Notes: generated from the sequence alone by a model not told the origin. Counted from the first letter of the stretch, positions 43,270 through 52,779 are shown. The stretch is 64,000 nucleotides of DNA from Pseudomonadota bacterium (GCA_018823175.1 JAHJIY010000051.1:1-64000); one strand, 5' to 3'. Made by a program: numbers and translations.

Positions 43270-43531
43270 CAACTGGTTTTCCTGTAAATTTTGCTATTGA
43301 TTATTTATAAATTCTTCTATTTTAAAAATTATGTCAATAAATATGTAATTTGTCTGATCTTCCTGTTACGTCAGTCATTATTATTTGTAATGAGAAAATA
43401 ACGCAAAAAACAGATTATGATGATTACCCGGTAAAATTAGCCATCCGCAAACAACTGGAAGTAACTTAAACTCCAACCGGAAAATAAGTCAATTTCACCT
43501 AAACTGATTGGTAAAAAAAAAGGAGAAAATT

Positions 43532-43891
43532 ATGAAAAAGAAAATCATGCTGGTGGTCAAACACTCTACCGATGACCTGGAGAGATCAAATGCGGCGATG
43601 GCCCTTGCCCTTTCACTATTAAGTGAAGAAGTTGACCTGGCTATCTTTTTTATTTTTCAAGGTGCTCTCCTGGCAAAAAAAGGGGTTGCCGAATCGATTC
43701 ATGGCCATAATTTTGCCCCCGTCCGTGATCTCTGGCCGGAAATCCTGCAAGCCAAAATCCCCATGTACGTATGCGGGGCGTGCGCCAAAACCTATAATAT
43801 CTCAGGGGATGATCTTGTGGTCGGAGTCAAAATTGTTCAATTGCCCACCCTGGCCTCGGAAATGATCAGCAGAGAAACAATAACCTTTTAA
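43532..43891 (+). CDS. DsrE family protein
   Basis: This is a soluble protein of about 119 residues starting at the ATG with AAGGAG seven nt upstream (the track start at 43508 is too early). The pattern MLVVKHSTDDLERSNAAMALALSLLSEEVDLAIFFIFQGALLAKKGVAESI...VCGACAKTYNIS matches DsrE/YchN-type proteins, with Cys residues (CGAC) at the position associated with sulfur transfer. Some relatives act in sulfur relay with TusA and DsrC; here the role cannot be set from context. Single-gene unit. Confidence 0.8.
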   Translation: MKKKIMLVVKHSTDDLERSNAAMALALSLLSEEVDLAIFFIFQGALLAKKGVAESIHGHNFAPVRDLWPEILQAKIPMYVCGACAKTYNISGDDLVVGVKIVQLPTLASEMISRETITF

Positions 43892-43923
43892 GTATCTTGT
43901 TGAGTTAAAGCACAACTCGATCA

Positions 43924-44985
43924 TCACAGGCGGCCGCTTGTCGCCTCAATGATCTCGGCAATAATTTCTTCAATGCGGTATGACTTGTGCCACTCGGGAT
44001 AATGGGCCTCAAATTTTCGGGTATCGCTGATCCACCAGATATGATCCCCGATCCGGTTATCGTCAGAGATTGTGAATTTCAGCTGCCGACCGGTTTTTTC
44101 CTGGATCAGGGCAATGGCCTCAAGCACCGAACAGTTGCTGGCTCTGCCGCCCCCGATATTGTATACCTCGCCGGGCCGCGGATTTCTGATCACCTGCCAG
44201 AAAGCGGCAACCAGGTCGTTTGAATGAATATTGTCCCGCACCTGCTTGCCTTTATAGCCGAAAATTGTATAAGGGATGTCCGTTACGGCGCATTTGACCA
44301 GATAAGCCAGAAACCCGTGGAGCATGGTGCCGGAATGGGCCGGCCCGGTCAGACAGCCGCCGCGAAAAGTGACGGTGTTCATCCCAAAGTATCGACCATA
44401 TTCCTGGACCATGATGTCGGCCGCAATCTTTGAGGCGCCGAAGATACTATGCTTGCACTGATCAATCGACATCATCTCATCAATCCCGAATTTAAAATAG
44501 GGATGCTCCTTAGCAAGCTCCCACCGTAACTCCCGCTCAACCAGGGGGAGGGAGTTCGGCCGATCGCCATAGACCTTGTTGGTGCTGGTGAAGATAAAGA
44601 CCGCCGCCGGGCAGAAGGTCCGCGTCACCTCAAGCATATTCAAGGTACCGACCGCGTTGACCGAAAAATCGGTGTGCGGTTCCTTGGCGGCCCAATCATG
44701 GGATGGCTGGGCGGCGCAATGGATCACCGCCTTGATCCTGCCGCCATATCGTTTAAATATCTTACCCAGCTCATCATAGTCCCTGATATCCACCTGATAA
44801 TGGCTATAGTTTGCCAGCCCAACCTGAAGCTGCTCTTTCTGCCACGAGGTGGAGCCGTCTTCACCGAAAAAATACTTTCGCAGATTATTGTCAATGCCGA
44901 CCACCTCAAAGCCCAGCTCATGGAAATATTTGGCTGACTCACTGCCGATCAGGCCGGCGGAACCGGTTATTATAATGACGTCCAT
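43924..44985 (-). CDS. NAD-dependent nucleotide-sugar epimerase (CDP-paratose 2-epimerase-like)
   Basis: This 353-residue extended SDR protein has the NAD-binding start [19 protein letters not shown], a middle segment [25 protein letters not shown] and the substrate region [27 protein letters not shown]...[14 protein letters not shown]. The catalytic Y-x-x-x-K is F-G-A-S-K, that is Phe in place of Tyr, which I recall as usual in this subgroup. It would convert sugar nucleotides for surface glycans. A related epimerase gene lies just upstream in the same direction, so the pair are likely cotranscribed. Confidence 0.85.
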   Translation of the reverse strand: MDVIIITGSAGLIGSESAKYFHELGFEVVGIDNNLRKYFFGEDGSTSWQKEQLQVGLANYSHYQVDIRDYDELGKIFKRYGGRIKAVIHCAAQPSHDWAAKEPHTDFSVNAVGTLNMLEVTRTFCPAAVFIFTSTNKVYGDRPNSLPLVERELRWELAKEHPYFKFGIDEMMSIDQCKHSIFGASKIAADIMVQEYGRYFGMNTVTFRGGCLTGPAHSGTMLHGFLAYLVKCAVTDIPYTIFGYKGKQVRDNIHSNDLVAAFWQVIRNPRPGEVYNIGGGRASNCSVLEAIALIQEKTGRQLKFTISDDNRIGDHIWWISDTRKFEAHYPEWHKSYRIEEIIAEIIEATSGRL

Positions 44986-45050
44986 CGTTTATCTGTTAGC
45001 CTTTTGTATGATTATTAAGCGTTCACCGTGCCGTTAAACGCCTGTCATTT

Positions 45051-46115
45051 TCAAAGTATTTCTTCGACCTGTGCCCTGTTTTCCTGCAGCCAGAGATGAA
45101 TATCTCCGACCATCTTCCAAACACTTTTTTCCGGTTGCCAACCAAATACTGACTGGGCCCGCGAACAATCACTCACATAATATGGGATATCAACTTTATT
45201 TGTTTCTGGATCGGAGTTGATCTCTATTTTATTACCAGTCACCTCCTGGCAGATCCCGGTATATTCCAGCAGAGAGACGGAGTTAGCAAGACCGCCACCG
45301 ATATTAAAAACTTCACCGGAATACTTGGCCATAACCGGTAGCTGCTTAATGATCAGAGAGAACAAATCAGCGGGATGCAGCAGATCTCTGACCTGTTTGC
45401 CGATGCCGCCAAAACCGGTATATCTCAGCTTTCGTTTAAAAAAGTGGTTTGCCACCCACAAGGCGAACACGCCCTGATCGGTTTTGCCCCATTGTCCGGG
45501 CCCGGCAATTACCCCGCAACGATTAATCATCGCCTTTAAATTAAAGGCGGCGCAGTATTCCTGGATCAAGAGTTCAGAGGCCAGTTTGGTCGCACCGTAA
45601 AGGGAGCGATAGCGGGCAACATTGAACTCCTCATTAATCCCTTTGGCCGTCAAGCCATGTGGAAGTGGGTTCTGATCGTTAATTTCGAGCCTGGTTTCCT
45701 GTTCAACCAAAGGCAAGGCCAGCAGGTCCGGAATTGAATAAACTCTTGAGGTAGAGATGAAAAACATCGCCTCGCACTGCCTTCTGGCAAATTCCAGGCA
45801 ATTAAAAGTGCCACGCAGATTGGTATCAAAAAGATAATTACAATCCCCGCCGGTACCGGCCAGAACCGATGGCTCGGCCGAGGCTTCAATAAACAGATCA
45901 AAGGAATCAGCCAGGGCTGAGAAATCTGACTGACTGCGGATATCACCATGAACAAACTCAATCCCAGCTTTCTTAAAAATTGGCAGATTGAGTTCAGATC
46001 CCCGCCGCCTTAAATTGTCAAACACAACAATCTTGTTTTGCGGAGCATTCTCCTTAAACAAACGGGCCAGACTGCTCCCGACAAACCCTGCCCCGCCGGT
46101 GATCAATATTTTCAC
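45051..46115 (-). CDS. NAD-dependent nucleotide-sugar epimerase, second of pair
   Basis: This 354-residue extended SDR protein starts at the GTG (VKILITGGAGFVGSSLARLF), which has AGGAGA eight nt upstream and brings the length level with its neighbour; the track start at 46196 adds 27 residues. The catalytic YGATK is intact, unlike the FGASK of the downstream paralogue. Similar segments (FGGIGKQVRDLLHPADLFSLI; VFNIGGGLANSVSLLEYTGICQEVTGNKI) show that the two are diverged duplicates. Likely role: sugar-nucleotide conversion. Confidence 0.87.
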   Translation of the reverse strand: MKILITGGAGFVGSSLARLFKENAPQNKIVVFDNLRRRGSELNLPIFKKAGIEFVHGDIRSQSDFSALADSFDLFIEASAEPSVLAGTGGDCNYLFDTNLRGTFNCLEFARRQCEAMFFISTSRVYSIPDLLALPLVEQETRLEINDQNPLPHGLTAKGINEEFNVARYRSLYGATKLASELLIQEYCAAFNLKAMINRCGVIAGPGQWGKTDQGVFALWVANHFFKRKLRYTGFGGIGKQVRDLLHPADLFSLIIKQLPVMAKYSGEVFNIGGGLANSVSLLEYTGICQEVTGNKIEINSDPETNKVDIPYYVSDCSRAQSVFGWQPEKSVWKMVGDIHLWLQENRAQVEEIL

Positions 46116-46454
46116 TTTACCTGTCTCCTGAATATTACCGAGGTGATTCCTGACCCGGTTTTTCTTCGCCGCAAGCGGCAGATTATCATCGGGCAATATA
46201 GCTGTTTAGCGTCGCATTTCAAAGATGTTTAAATAATCGCCGAATCCGCTGAAACCTCTTCTCGTAAGTCACATGCTAATAGACGATATACAACAAATCA
46301 TCCGCCATGATCACCGAAAAATTTATATTGAACCCCCGGCGCAAAATGTTACTGTATGCAGCGAAAAATGATGGCCGTAATTTTGCGATCTCATGAGCGC
46401 CGAATCGACTTCCCTTGCCATAATATTTCCATAAATCCACCCAAAGCAGAAATC
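46116..46454. promoter_or_regulatory. Divergent region, epimerase pair / sulfatase-fold lipoprotein
   Basis: This gap of about 340 nt must hold both promoters. The track's early start for the rightward gene lies inside it but lacks a ribosome-binding site. No operator-like palindrome is evident. Confidence 0.4.
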
Positions 46455-48437
46455 ATGAAACATAAAATCCTGCCAACATTTATTTCAAGATTAATCCTTT
46501 TGATGGTCGTAGGGACAACCCTGCTTTCATGCACCAACAGCAAGGGCCCATCACTTGCCGATCTCACCAAGGATACCGGCATCATTTTCCCTGAGGCCAA
46601 GAGCTTTCTTCTCCAGAAAAACATCACCCGGCCCGGAGAGAACCGCACTTTTCAGACAATTAAGGCAAGCGGCAACCAGAAACTATTAAAAATTGAGATC
46701 ATCTCGCCAATTGAGCTGAACGACGCCCGCCAGATCATCAAGGAAAGATTCAACATCGTTGATTCACTTTACACCAACCTGCCCTCCCCTTATCCGGGAA
46801 TGTTGACCAGGGAAATCGAATACCCCGAAAAACTGCGCCCGGAATACCAACTAGTCAACATCCCTTCCCAGAAAATCCCTCTTTATCTGTTGGCAAGCAA
46901 TGATCGCTACAGTTACGGGGCCATGGCCGAAGAAATGGTCACCTTCATGGGGTTTTTCACCTTTATCTACAATCCCGAACAGAAATCCCTCTCTCGCCTG
47001 GATTATTTTGTACCAAAGGTGCAATACGACAAAAAGGAAGTCCTGCGCTTTGCCGAAAATATCAGACTGACGAAAAAATCCCCGCAGATCGATCTTAGCG
47101 TGGCGCTCTCGGACGATAAATCAACTGCTCCCGATAAACAGGCCGAGACAGTCGAACCCCAAACCGTTACCACAGCGGGGTCGGCCACGATCCGGCAGAA
47201 TAACTTAAACGTCATCATCATCGGTTTTGAGCCCCTTGGTTCCAGACATGTCGGGGCCTATGGCTACGACAAGGACACCACCCCCTATCTGGATACCTTT
47301 GCCAAAGACGCCTTTCTTTTTAAAAATGTGGTCAGTCCCTCAAGCTGGACCCTGCCGGTTTTCATGTCCTGGTTCACTTCGCTTTACCCCAGCCGGCATC
47401 GGATCACCAATAAATACAGCAAAGTGACCGACAGCGAGCAGAAGCTGGCCAATTTATCGGAACAATCGCCGGAGGTTATCACCCTGGCCGAGATCATGAA
47501 GGCCCAGGGCTATCAGACCGCGGGATTTACCGGCGGGGCCGGAGTTTCCAGCGACTTTGGTTATGCCCGGGGTTTTGATCTTTACTACGATCAGCAGACC
47601 TTCGCCGGTTTCGACCAGACGATGCCCATGGCCCTCGACTGGCTTAAAGATCACCGGCAGAATAATTTCTTTCTATTTGTGCAGGGCTACGATGTCCATG
47701 GCCGGTTTCCACTCGATGAAGAAGGTAAAGAAAAATTCATCGACAAGGAATACCAGGGCAAGCTGCAGGGAACGACGGATGAATACTGGGCGCTGAGAGA
47801 CCAGAATATTGATCAGGGAAAACTGGATCTGGACGAGGGAGATATCAAATTCCTGCAATCAATTTACGATGCAAAAATTTCCGCCGCCGACCGCCGCTTC
47901 GGCAGCTTCATCAAAGGGCTACAGGAGATGGGCCTCCTTGAAAACACCGTGATTGTGATCTCGTCAGGGTCCGGCAATGAATATTACGAACACCGGAGAA
48001 TTGATCACGGCTTCAGCCTGTATGAAGAGCTGATCCAGGTGCCGCTGATCATCAGGATGCCGAAGATAACCGGCTCGACCAAAAATCTGGTCCGGACCAT
48101 CGATATCATGCCGACCATTCTTGATCTGCTTAAAATTAAAACTCCGCAAAGCCAGGCACAAATGGAGGGCGTCAGCCTCCAGCCCTTGATGAAGGGCGAA
48201 ACATTGGAACTAGACGGCTTTGCCGAAACCGATTACCTGCTGCAGAGTTTTAAACGATCAATCACGACCAATGACGGCTGGAAATTCATCATCTCCCTGG
48301 ACACCGACGAACGGGAATTATACGACCTGAATCATGACCCGGATGAACAAAAAAACGTGCTAGGAACCAACGGCAGGATCGCCTACGAACTTGAGCAGAA
48401 ACTCTTTTCCCACCTGGCGGAGATTAACCGGAAATAG
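46455..48437 (+). CDS. Sulfatase-fold lipoprotein, probable pseudoenzyme
   Basis: This is a 660-residue lipoprotein starting at Met34 of the track ORF (MKHKILPTFISRLILLMVVGTTLLSC, lipobox LLSC, C26). Residues about 30-245 form an unrecognised domain. The sulfatase-like domain follows (NVIIIGFEPLGSRHVGAYGYDKDTTP). The usual metal Asp is Glu (FEPLGSR), the Cys-x-Pro-x-Arg site is T-L-P-V-F (T299), and the conserved DHGE is replaced (SSGSGNEYYEHRRIDHG). So most catalytic residues are gone while the fold is kept. It is more diverged than the other two Thr-type proteins. It may bind a glycan or act as a scaffold; that is inference. Confidence 0.8.
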   Translation: MKHKILPTFISRLILLMVVGTTLLSCTNSKGPSLADLTKDTGIIFPEAKSFLLQKNITRPGENRTFQTIKASGNQKLLKIEIISPIELNDARQIIKERFNIVDSLYTNLPSPYPGMLTREIEYPEKLRPEYQLVNIPSQKIPLYLLASNDRYSYGAMAEEMVTFMGFFTFIYNPEQKSLSRLDYFVPKVQYDKKEVLRFAENIRLTKKSPQIDLSVALSDDKSTAPDKQAETVEPQTVTTAGSATIRQNNLNVIIIGFEPLGSRHVGAYGYDKDTTPYLDTFAKDAFLFKNVVSPSSWTLPVFMSWFTSLYPSRHRITNKYSKVTDSEQKLANLSEQSPEVITLAEIMKAQGYQTAGFTGGAGVSSDFGYARGFDLYYDQQTFAGFDQTMPMALDWLKDHRQNNFFLFVQGYDVHGRFPLDEEGKEKFIDKEYQGKLQGTTDEYWALRDQNIDQGKLDLDEGDIKFLQSIYDAKISAADRRFGSFIKGLQEMGLLENTVIVISSGSGNEYYEHRRIDHGFSLYEELIQVPLIIRMPKITGSTKNLVRTIDIMPTILDLLKIKTPQSQAQMEGVSLQPLMKGETLELDGFAETDYLLQSFKRSITTNDGWKFIISLDTDERELYDLNHDPDEQKNVLGTNGRIAYELEQKLFSHLAEINRK

Positions 48438-48545
48438 TGGTTGGCTATAAAATCCAGAGTCAATCCGCCATAGATCACAAGTTGGTTTATTGCCAATCGA
48501 ATATTATAAGATGCACATTCATTTGTCAGCCTGTTCCCATATGAA

Positions 48546-48950
48546 ATGAGAATCATGCCATTTTCAGAAATAATTTCAATTGAGACATCACAAAACCTTG
48601 CGCCGATTGTTGCTTTGACGGCAATATTTATACTGGTTTATGTCATTTATCGAATCAAGACTTCACCTACCCCTACCAAACCATTCAAAGAACTCGCAAA
48701 GGATTATGTCAAGTTGCATAAAAAGTTACACCAACCCTCCAAGGTTGTAAGAACCAAATTGGTAAAATTACGAGATGGGACATTTGGTGCAATCTTAGGT
48801 GGAGGATCAGCTTTTTTCATTATGAATTCCGTCGGTGAACCGTCTTGGTTAATAATATTATTAATTACAATATATTCTTTTTTCGTCACCTATCGAACCG
48901 GAATCAGAATATTAGCCCAGCTTTCTGAGTTTGATAAATACGAGCCTTAA
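48546..48950 (+). CDS. Hypothetical membrane protein (134 aa)
   Basis: I do not recognise this protein. It has an N-terminal helix (APIVALTAIFILVYVIYRI), a basic cytoplasmic loop (KELAKDYVKLHKKLHQPSKVVRTKLVKLRDG) and a second hydrophobic hairpin (AILGGGSAFFIMNSVGEPSWLIILLITIYSFFVTY). Base composition is more AT-rich than its neighbours, as in the rest of the following accessory stretch. There is no strong ribosome-binding site. Confidence 0.5.
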   Translation: MRIMPFSEIISIETSQNLAPIVALTAIFILVYVIYRIKTSPTPTKPFKELAKDYVKLHKKLHQPSKVVRTKLVKLRDGTFGAILGGGSAFFIMNSVGEPSWLIILLITIYSFFVTYRTGIRILAQLSEFDKYEP

Positions 48951-49009
48951 ACGAAATTAAAGTAATTCCGTCTATCCATCCTTCTGGTTTATTACGCCAG
49001 CGATTGGAT

Positions 49010-49945
49010 TTAAGCATATGCCCGGGTTCGGTCAATCCTGCGGGCAAGTTCGCTTGAGTAGCTATGGCCTAGACGTTTTCTGTTTTTATATGCCCACTCG
49101 GAAAGCTTGGTTTCCCCAGCCGGTTGATCGTCAACACTTAAAAGATCATCCATCAGACCGACGATCTCTTCCCTGGTAACCACCACATCGTTGACAAACT
49201 TGCTGACGATTGAGCCGACCAGGTAACCAAGTCTTGGGGAGACGGAAACGATAGGTTTGCTGATGCCGATTATGTCACCGATTTTTTCAACCAGATCCCG
49301 ATATGAAAATGTTTCAGGCCCGATTGCGTTAATAATCACATTATCGGGGTTACCACCTTCCCGAACTGCCAGCTCGGCGAAATCTTCCACAAAAATTGGC
49401 TGAAGACGATAACTGCCATAGCCAAAAATTGGGAAAATCGGCATTTTCCGCAGAAGCCAGGCGATGTTGTTGATCAGGATATCCTCCTTGCCAAAAAGGA
49501 CTGCAGGGCGCAGAATGGAGTATGAAATCCCGGACTCGATCAGCGCCTGTTCCAGAACAGCCTTGCCATGGAAATATTCAAGCTCCGTGTCCAGGGACGG
49601 ATTGGTGATACTTGTGTGGATAATCTTTTCAACCCCGGCCTCTTTGGCGGCGGCAAAAAGCTTTAAGGTATTCTCCACCGCATCCTGGTGAGAGAATCGT
49701 TTATGGTTAAAGCGGACCCAATAGGTATTGTACAACACTTTCACATCCTGCAAGGATTCGACAAGCTTTGCCGGCTTGTCGAAATTAAATTCGGCTACTC
49801 TGATCTTACTGCCAAAAGAGTTTTGCCGATTCGGGGAATTAGTAAGCGTGGCGGTCGGTAATCCCATGTTCAGCAACATCCTGGCAATGTATTTTCCGGA
49901 GAAACCGAAAGCCCCTGTAACCATATGGGTATTTCTTTCTTTCAT
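49010..49945 (-). CDS. NmrA/atypical SDR family NAD(P)-binding protein
   Basis: This 311-residue Rossmann-fold protein has the glycine-rich start MVTGAFGFSGKYIARMLLNMG and typical downstream segments (AAAKEAGVEKIIHTSITNPS; GISYSILRPAVLFG; QPIFVEDFAELAV). It resembles complex I assembly factor-like and NmrA-like proteins, for which substrates are mostly unknown. AGGAGG lies five nt before the ATG. It is 14 nt downstream of the GbsR-type regulator gene, so both are presumably under the operator at 50511. Confidence 0.85.
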   Translation of the reverse strand: MKERNTHMVTGAFGFSGKYIARMLLNMGLPTATLTNSPNRQNSFGSKIRVAEFNFDKPAKLVESLQDVKVLYNTYWVRFNHKRFSHQDAVENTLKLFAAAKEAGVEKIIHTSITNPSLDTELEYFHGKAVLEQALIESGISYSILRPAVLFGKEDILINNIAWLLRKMPIFPIFGYGSYRLQPIFVEDFAELAVREGGNPDNVIINAIGPETFSYRDLVEKIGDIIGISKPIVSVSPRLGYLVGSIVSKFVNDVVVTREEIVGLMDDLLSVDDQPAGETKLSEWAYKNRKRLGHSYSSELARRIDRTRAYA

Positions 49946-49959
49946 GACATCCTCCTTTT

Positions 49960-50490
49960 TTAGTTTTTTGAAAACATTGTTTTTACAACATTGCTTTTCA
50001 GGTCATCAATGACAAGCAAGGTAGCGACCAGATTATCCAGGCTGTCAAAGAACTTCTTGAGAGCCAGCATTCGCTCTTTATAGAAAGCGGAGGTCTCGAC
50101 ATCGGTTGTTTGATCAACCTCACTATTGAGCAGTTCAAGGCTTTCGCCGACCGATCTGATCGCCAGATCGAATTCGTTTTTTTCCCGCTCCCGGAGAATC
50201 CCTTTGGCAATCTTCCAGAAGTCGGTTTCCGCCACGTAATAATCCTTGCGGTCACCAACCTTTAACTTCTTATGGACAACCCCCAGTCTCTCCAGGTTTC
50301 TGATATTGGTACTCACCGCCCCTTTGCTTACCCCGGCTTCCTTTACAAGTTCATCCAGGGTAACGGGTTCGGCAGAAAGATAAGTGACGGCGAAGATAGC
50401 CCCCATTGCCTTCGGAAAACCCCAGAAGCTACTTATCCTGCTGATTCCCTGAATGAAATGGTCCCTGGCCTCAATTACATGATCGTCCAT
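49960..50490 (-). CDS. GbsR/MarR family transcriptional regulator
   Basis: This is a 176-residue regulator starting at Met24 of the track ORF (MDDHVIEARDHFIQGISRISSFWGFPKAMGAIFAVTYLS), where GGAGGT lies six nt upstream. The start and the winged-helix segment (VTLDELVKEAGVSKGAVSTNIRNLERLGVVHKKLKVGDRKDYYVAE) are characteristic of GbsR-type repressors. A perfect 18-bp palindrome sits 20 nt upstream of the start. It probably represses itself and the NmrA-like gene. The effector is unknown; GbsR in Bacillus responds to choline. Confidence 0.9.
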   Translation of the reverse strand: MDDHVIEARDHFIQGISRISSFWGFPKAMGAIFAVTYLSAEPVTLDELVKEAGVSKGAVSTNIRNLERLGVVHKKLKVGDRKDYYVAETDFWKIAKGILREREKNEFDLAIRSVGESLELLNSEVDQTTDVETSAFYKERMLALKKFFDSLDNLVATLLVIDDLKSNVVKTMFSKN

Positions 50491-50510
50491 AGCGCACCTC
50501 CATATAGATC

Positions 50511-50528
50511 GTTTAGTTCGAACTAAAC
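50511..50528. promoter_or_regulatory. Perfect 18-bp operator palindrome
   Basis: GTTTAGTTC-GAACTAAAC is a perfect inverted repeat just upstream of the GbsR-type gene, between the likely promoter and the ribosome-binding site. The position fits an autoregulatory operator. Confidence 0.75.
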
Positions 50529-50737
50529 AAAGTATATGCGACAAAACAAATTGTGTCAAGCAGGGAAAATAAGAAGATATTTGAATCTAAGAGATGTGAA
50601 GAAGAATTGTTTTGAAAGAAAGCCGTGGTTGTGGCGAATAATCATTGCCTTGTCCGAACCTACCAGCGTTAGTTTGAGTATAAGAAAAAATTAGGTGAGC
50701 AGTGCCCCCCTATCAACATGACCCCTTTTCCTCAAAA

Positions 50738-51340
50738 CTATGTTCTGGCGTGCAACTCATTCAACCTTTGATAAGCTTTTGCCAAGCTTTCTGAGTTTGT
50801 CATCGCTCGATCGATTGACCATTGTTCTTCAACAAAACGACCAAGCATTTGGTTATATCCAAACCCTATCTTTGACCGTACGCCCCGTTCCGGAAGGATA
50901 GCCGCCTTTATTTCTCGATTACTATAGCGACGAACTAATTTGAGCAAGAGTTGTTTTGGGTCATCAATGTTTTCTGGATTTGGGGGGAGCTGAGATAACG
51001 GCACATCAAAAAAATCCGAAAAACCATTACGATCTGCCAATAGCCAGGACTCTATTTCCCTTACTGCTACTCGAAACAACAAGTCATTAGGTAGCTCATT
51101 ACCACCCGACCAATTACTAATCAAGGTCGAAGGACACTCTATCATGTCCAAGTCTGTAAGCAACAGCACAGGTATATTTCGTGCCAATTTTATCAGTTCA
51201 GGTAATTTTGCCCGGAGATAACTGTTACCCCGACGTCCCAGCCGAACAGAAATCAGAAAATCGTGATTAACCTTCATTACCAGACAATCAACCACCGACT
51301 CGCTTAATGCATCCTCAGTGGCCACATAGAGCAAAGTCAT
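50738..51340 (-). CDS. TOPRIM-like protein paired with OLD-like ATPase
   Basis: This 200-residue protein has TOPRIM-like features: an early Glu (VATEDALSESV, E9) and a D-x-D motif (LLLTDLDMI, D63/D65), then EIESWLLAD. Such folds are nucleases or primases when catalytic. Its start overlaps the ATPase stop by four bases (ATGA), so the two are co-translated. Separate ATPase and TOPRIM genes occur in defence systems such as PARIS (AriA/AriB), and fused versions in OLD and GajA. The match to a named system is inferred, not established. Confidence 0.7.
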   Translation of the reverse strand: MTLLYVATEDALSESVVDCLVMKVNHDFLISVRLGRRGNSYLRAKLPELIKLARNIPVLLLTDLDMIECPSTLISNWSGGNELPNDLLFRVAVREIESWLLADRNGFSDFFDVPLSQLPPNPENIDDPKQLLLKLVRRYSNREIKAAILPERGVRSKIGFGYNQMLGRFVEEQWSIDRAMTNSESLAKAYQRLNELHART

Positions 51341-52494
51341 TTCCAGAGGCCTAATTGTTCTACATTCTTCGGCCTGGTCTGTGGCAAGACCACTTCAGCA
51401 ATAGAAAAACCGGCATCCAGTCCCTTTTCTTCCTCCTCGGTTACAAGCCTGACATTAGTTCCTTCTTTATTGGACTCAAGGACTATTACACCCTTTGAAT
51501 CAATACCTTTATTGCTTAAAAGGGCTTCACTATGGGTGCTGACAATGATCTGCCGTCGTTGTTTCATCTCACGCTGGATACTGTTCATTAACAGCGGAAT
51601 CTGCTCGACAACAGATTGGTGGAGAGACAACTCCGGTTCTTCTATTAATAGTAGGCTGTCACCTTCCTGAAGAGTCCACATGATACCCAAGAGTCGTAAC
51701 GTGCCATCTGAAAAGTCATCTTCCCGTTGCCAACCGGCATTTGGCCGATGGTGCTCGTATAGAGCTTCAAGATGCGGTCGCCCAGTGTTGTCGTCTTTCT
51801 TGAAACGCAATTCCTTAAACTGCGGAACCGCAGCTTTTAATGCTTTGTTCATTTTCCGCAGCCGAGCATTTCGCGTCCTCTCGGTACATTTGGCGATCCT
51901 CTCCAAAAATCCTTGGCCGAAAGGATCATCCTCCAGGCGATTGCCGCTGATTTTATCACCGTATTTCAATAACTGTGGCACCAAGTGAAGGTAGGTGATA
52001 CCCCCGAAAAAGTCAGATAAATTCCGGAATTCGGCGTTTGTCCTGGTCTGCTCCAGATGAGTTTCGGTAAGTAACTGAAGATCTTTCTTGTCTGCGGGGT
52101 CCGGCCGGGAGAGTAGACGTTGGTCGCCTTGCCATACTTCCTCTGTAGAAACCAATAATCGCTGCGCACCTTTCCCTTCGAGCCTGAAACCAAGCACGTA
52201 TCTCCAAGAAGATGATGAATCATCTATACGGTCAGAGAATCGAACTTCAATTCTCACTTCTGGATCCTTTCTGGCATGAAGGCAGCGCAACTTACTTACC
52301 CCCCCCCTGTCTTCTACTGCCTTTTGCAAGCCCCCGCCCGAAGGTTTGCAAACATCCCGAAGGAATCGAAAAACATCCAACAAGTTCGACTTGCCAACCG
52401 CATTCGGGCCGATTAAATAAGAACGCGGTGCAAAATGAATCTCCGCATCTCGAAAGTTCCTCCAGTTTTTCAGGTGCAAATAGGTGATATACAT
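51337..52494 (-). CDS. OLD/RecF-like AAA ATPase (candidate defence ATPase)
   Basis: This 385-residue SMC/RecF-type ATPase has the start YITYLHLKNWRNFRDAEIHFAP, Walker A GPNAVGKSN (residues 29-37), a signature-like FSDGTLRLLGIMW, Walker B LLLIEEPELSLH and a STHSEALL switch. It has no C-terminal nuclease domain; the next gene supplies a TOPRIM-like protein. The ribosome-binding site GAGG is eight nt before the ATG. The pair is flanked by repeat-rich sequence, consistent with an acquired module. Confidence 0.88.
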   Translation of the reverse strand: MYITYLHLKNWRNFRDAEIHFAPRSYLIGPNAVGKSNLLDVFRFLRDVCKPSGGGLQKAVEDRGGVSKLRCLHARKDPEVRIEVRFSDRIDDSSSSWRYVLGFRLEGKGAQRLLVSTEEVWQGDQRLLSRPDPADKKDLQLLTETHLEQTRTNAEFRNLSDFFGGITYLHLVPQLLKYGDKISGNRLEDDPFGQGFLERIAKCTERTRNARLRKMNKALKAAVPQFKELRFKKDDNTGRPHLEALYEHHRPNAGWQREDDFSDGTLRLLGIMWTLQEGDSLLLIEEPELSLHQSVVEQIPLLMNSIQREMKQRRQIIVSTHSEALLSNKGIDSKGVIVLESNKEGTNVRLVTEEEEKGLDAGFSIAEVVLPQTRPKNVEQLGLWK

Positions 52495-52582
52495 TTACAG
52501 AACCTCACTCAGTTCAGATTGATTACTATCAAGGATTCGAGACCAGATCATCAGCGATTTTCACGGCGGTATAAAGGGTCGA

Positions 52583-52608
52583 GGGGTCGAGTCCGCTTTT
52601 GGCTTTTG
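52583..52608. repeat. Short dispersed repeat CCGCTTTTGGCTTTTG, copy A
   Basis: GGGGTCGAGTCCGCTTTTGGCTTTTG. Related copies lie at 52754-52779, 54103-54126 and 60175-60200, all outside genes. Confidence 0.6.
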
Positions 52609-52753
52609 TTCTGATTTCGACATTATCGAAATCATGGTTCATTCTTTTTCCCCTTGGGCCAACATATTCATGATCAGTAGAATCTATAAATTCTGGGAAC
52701 ACCATGCATAATTGTAGGTCAACATATTTACAAATTAAATTGTAATCAATCAA

Positions 52754-52779
52754 GGGGCCAGATCCGCTCTTGGCTTTTG
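52754..52779. repeat. Short dispersed repeat, copy B
   Basis: GGGGCCAGATCCGCTCTTGGCTTTTG; same orientation as copy A, with a few changes. Confidence 0.55.
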
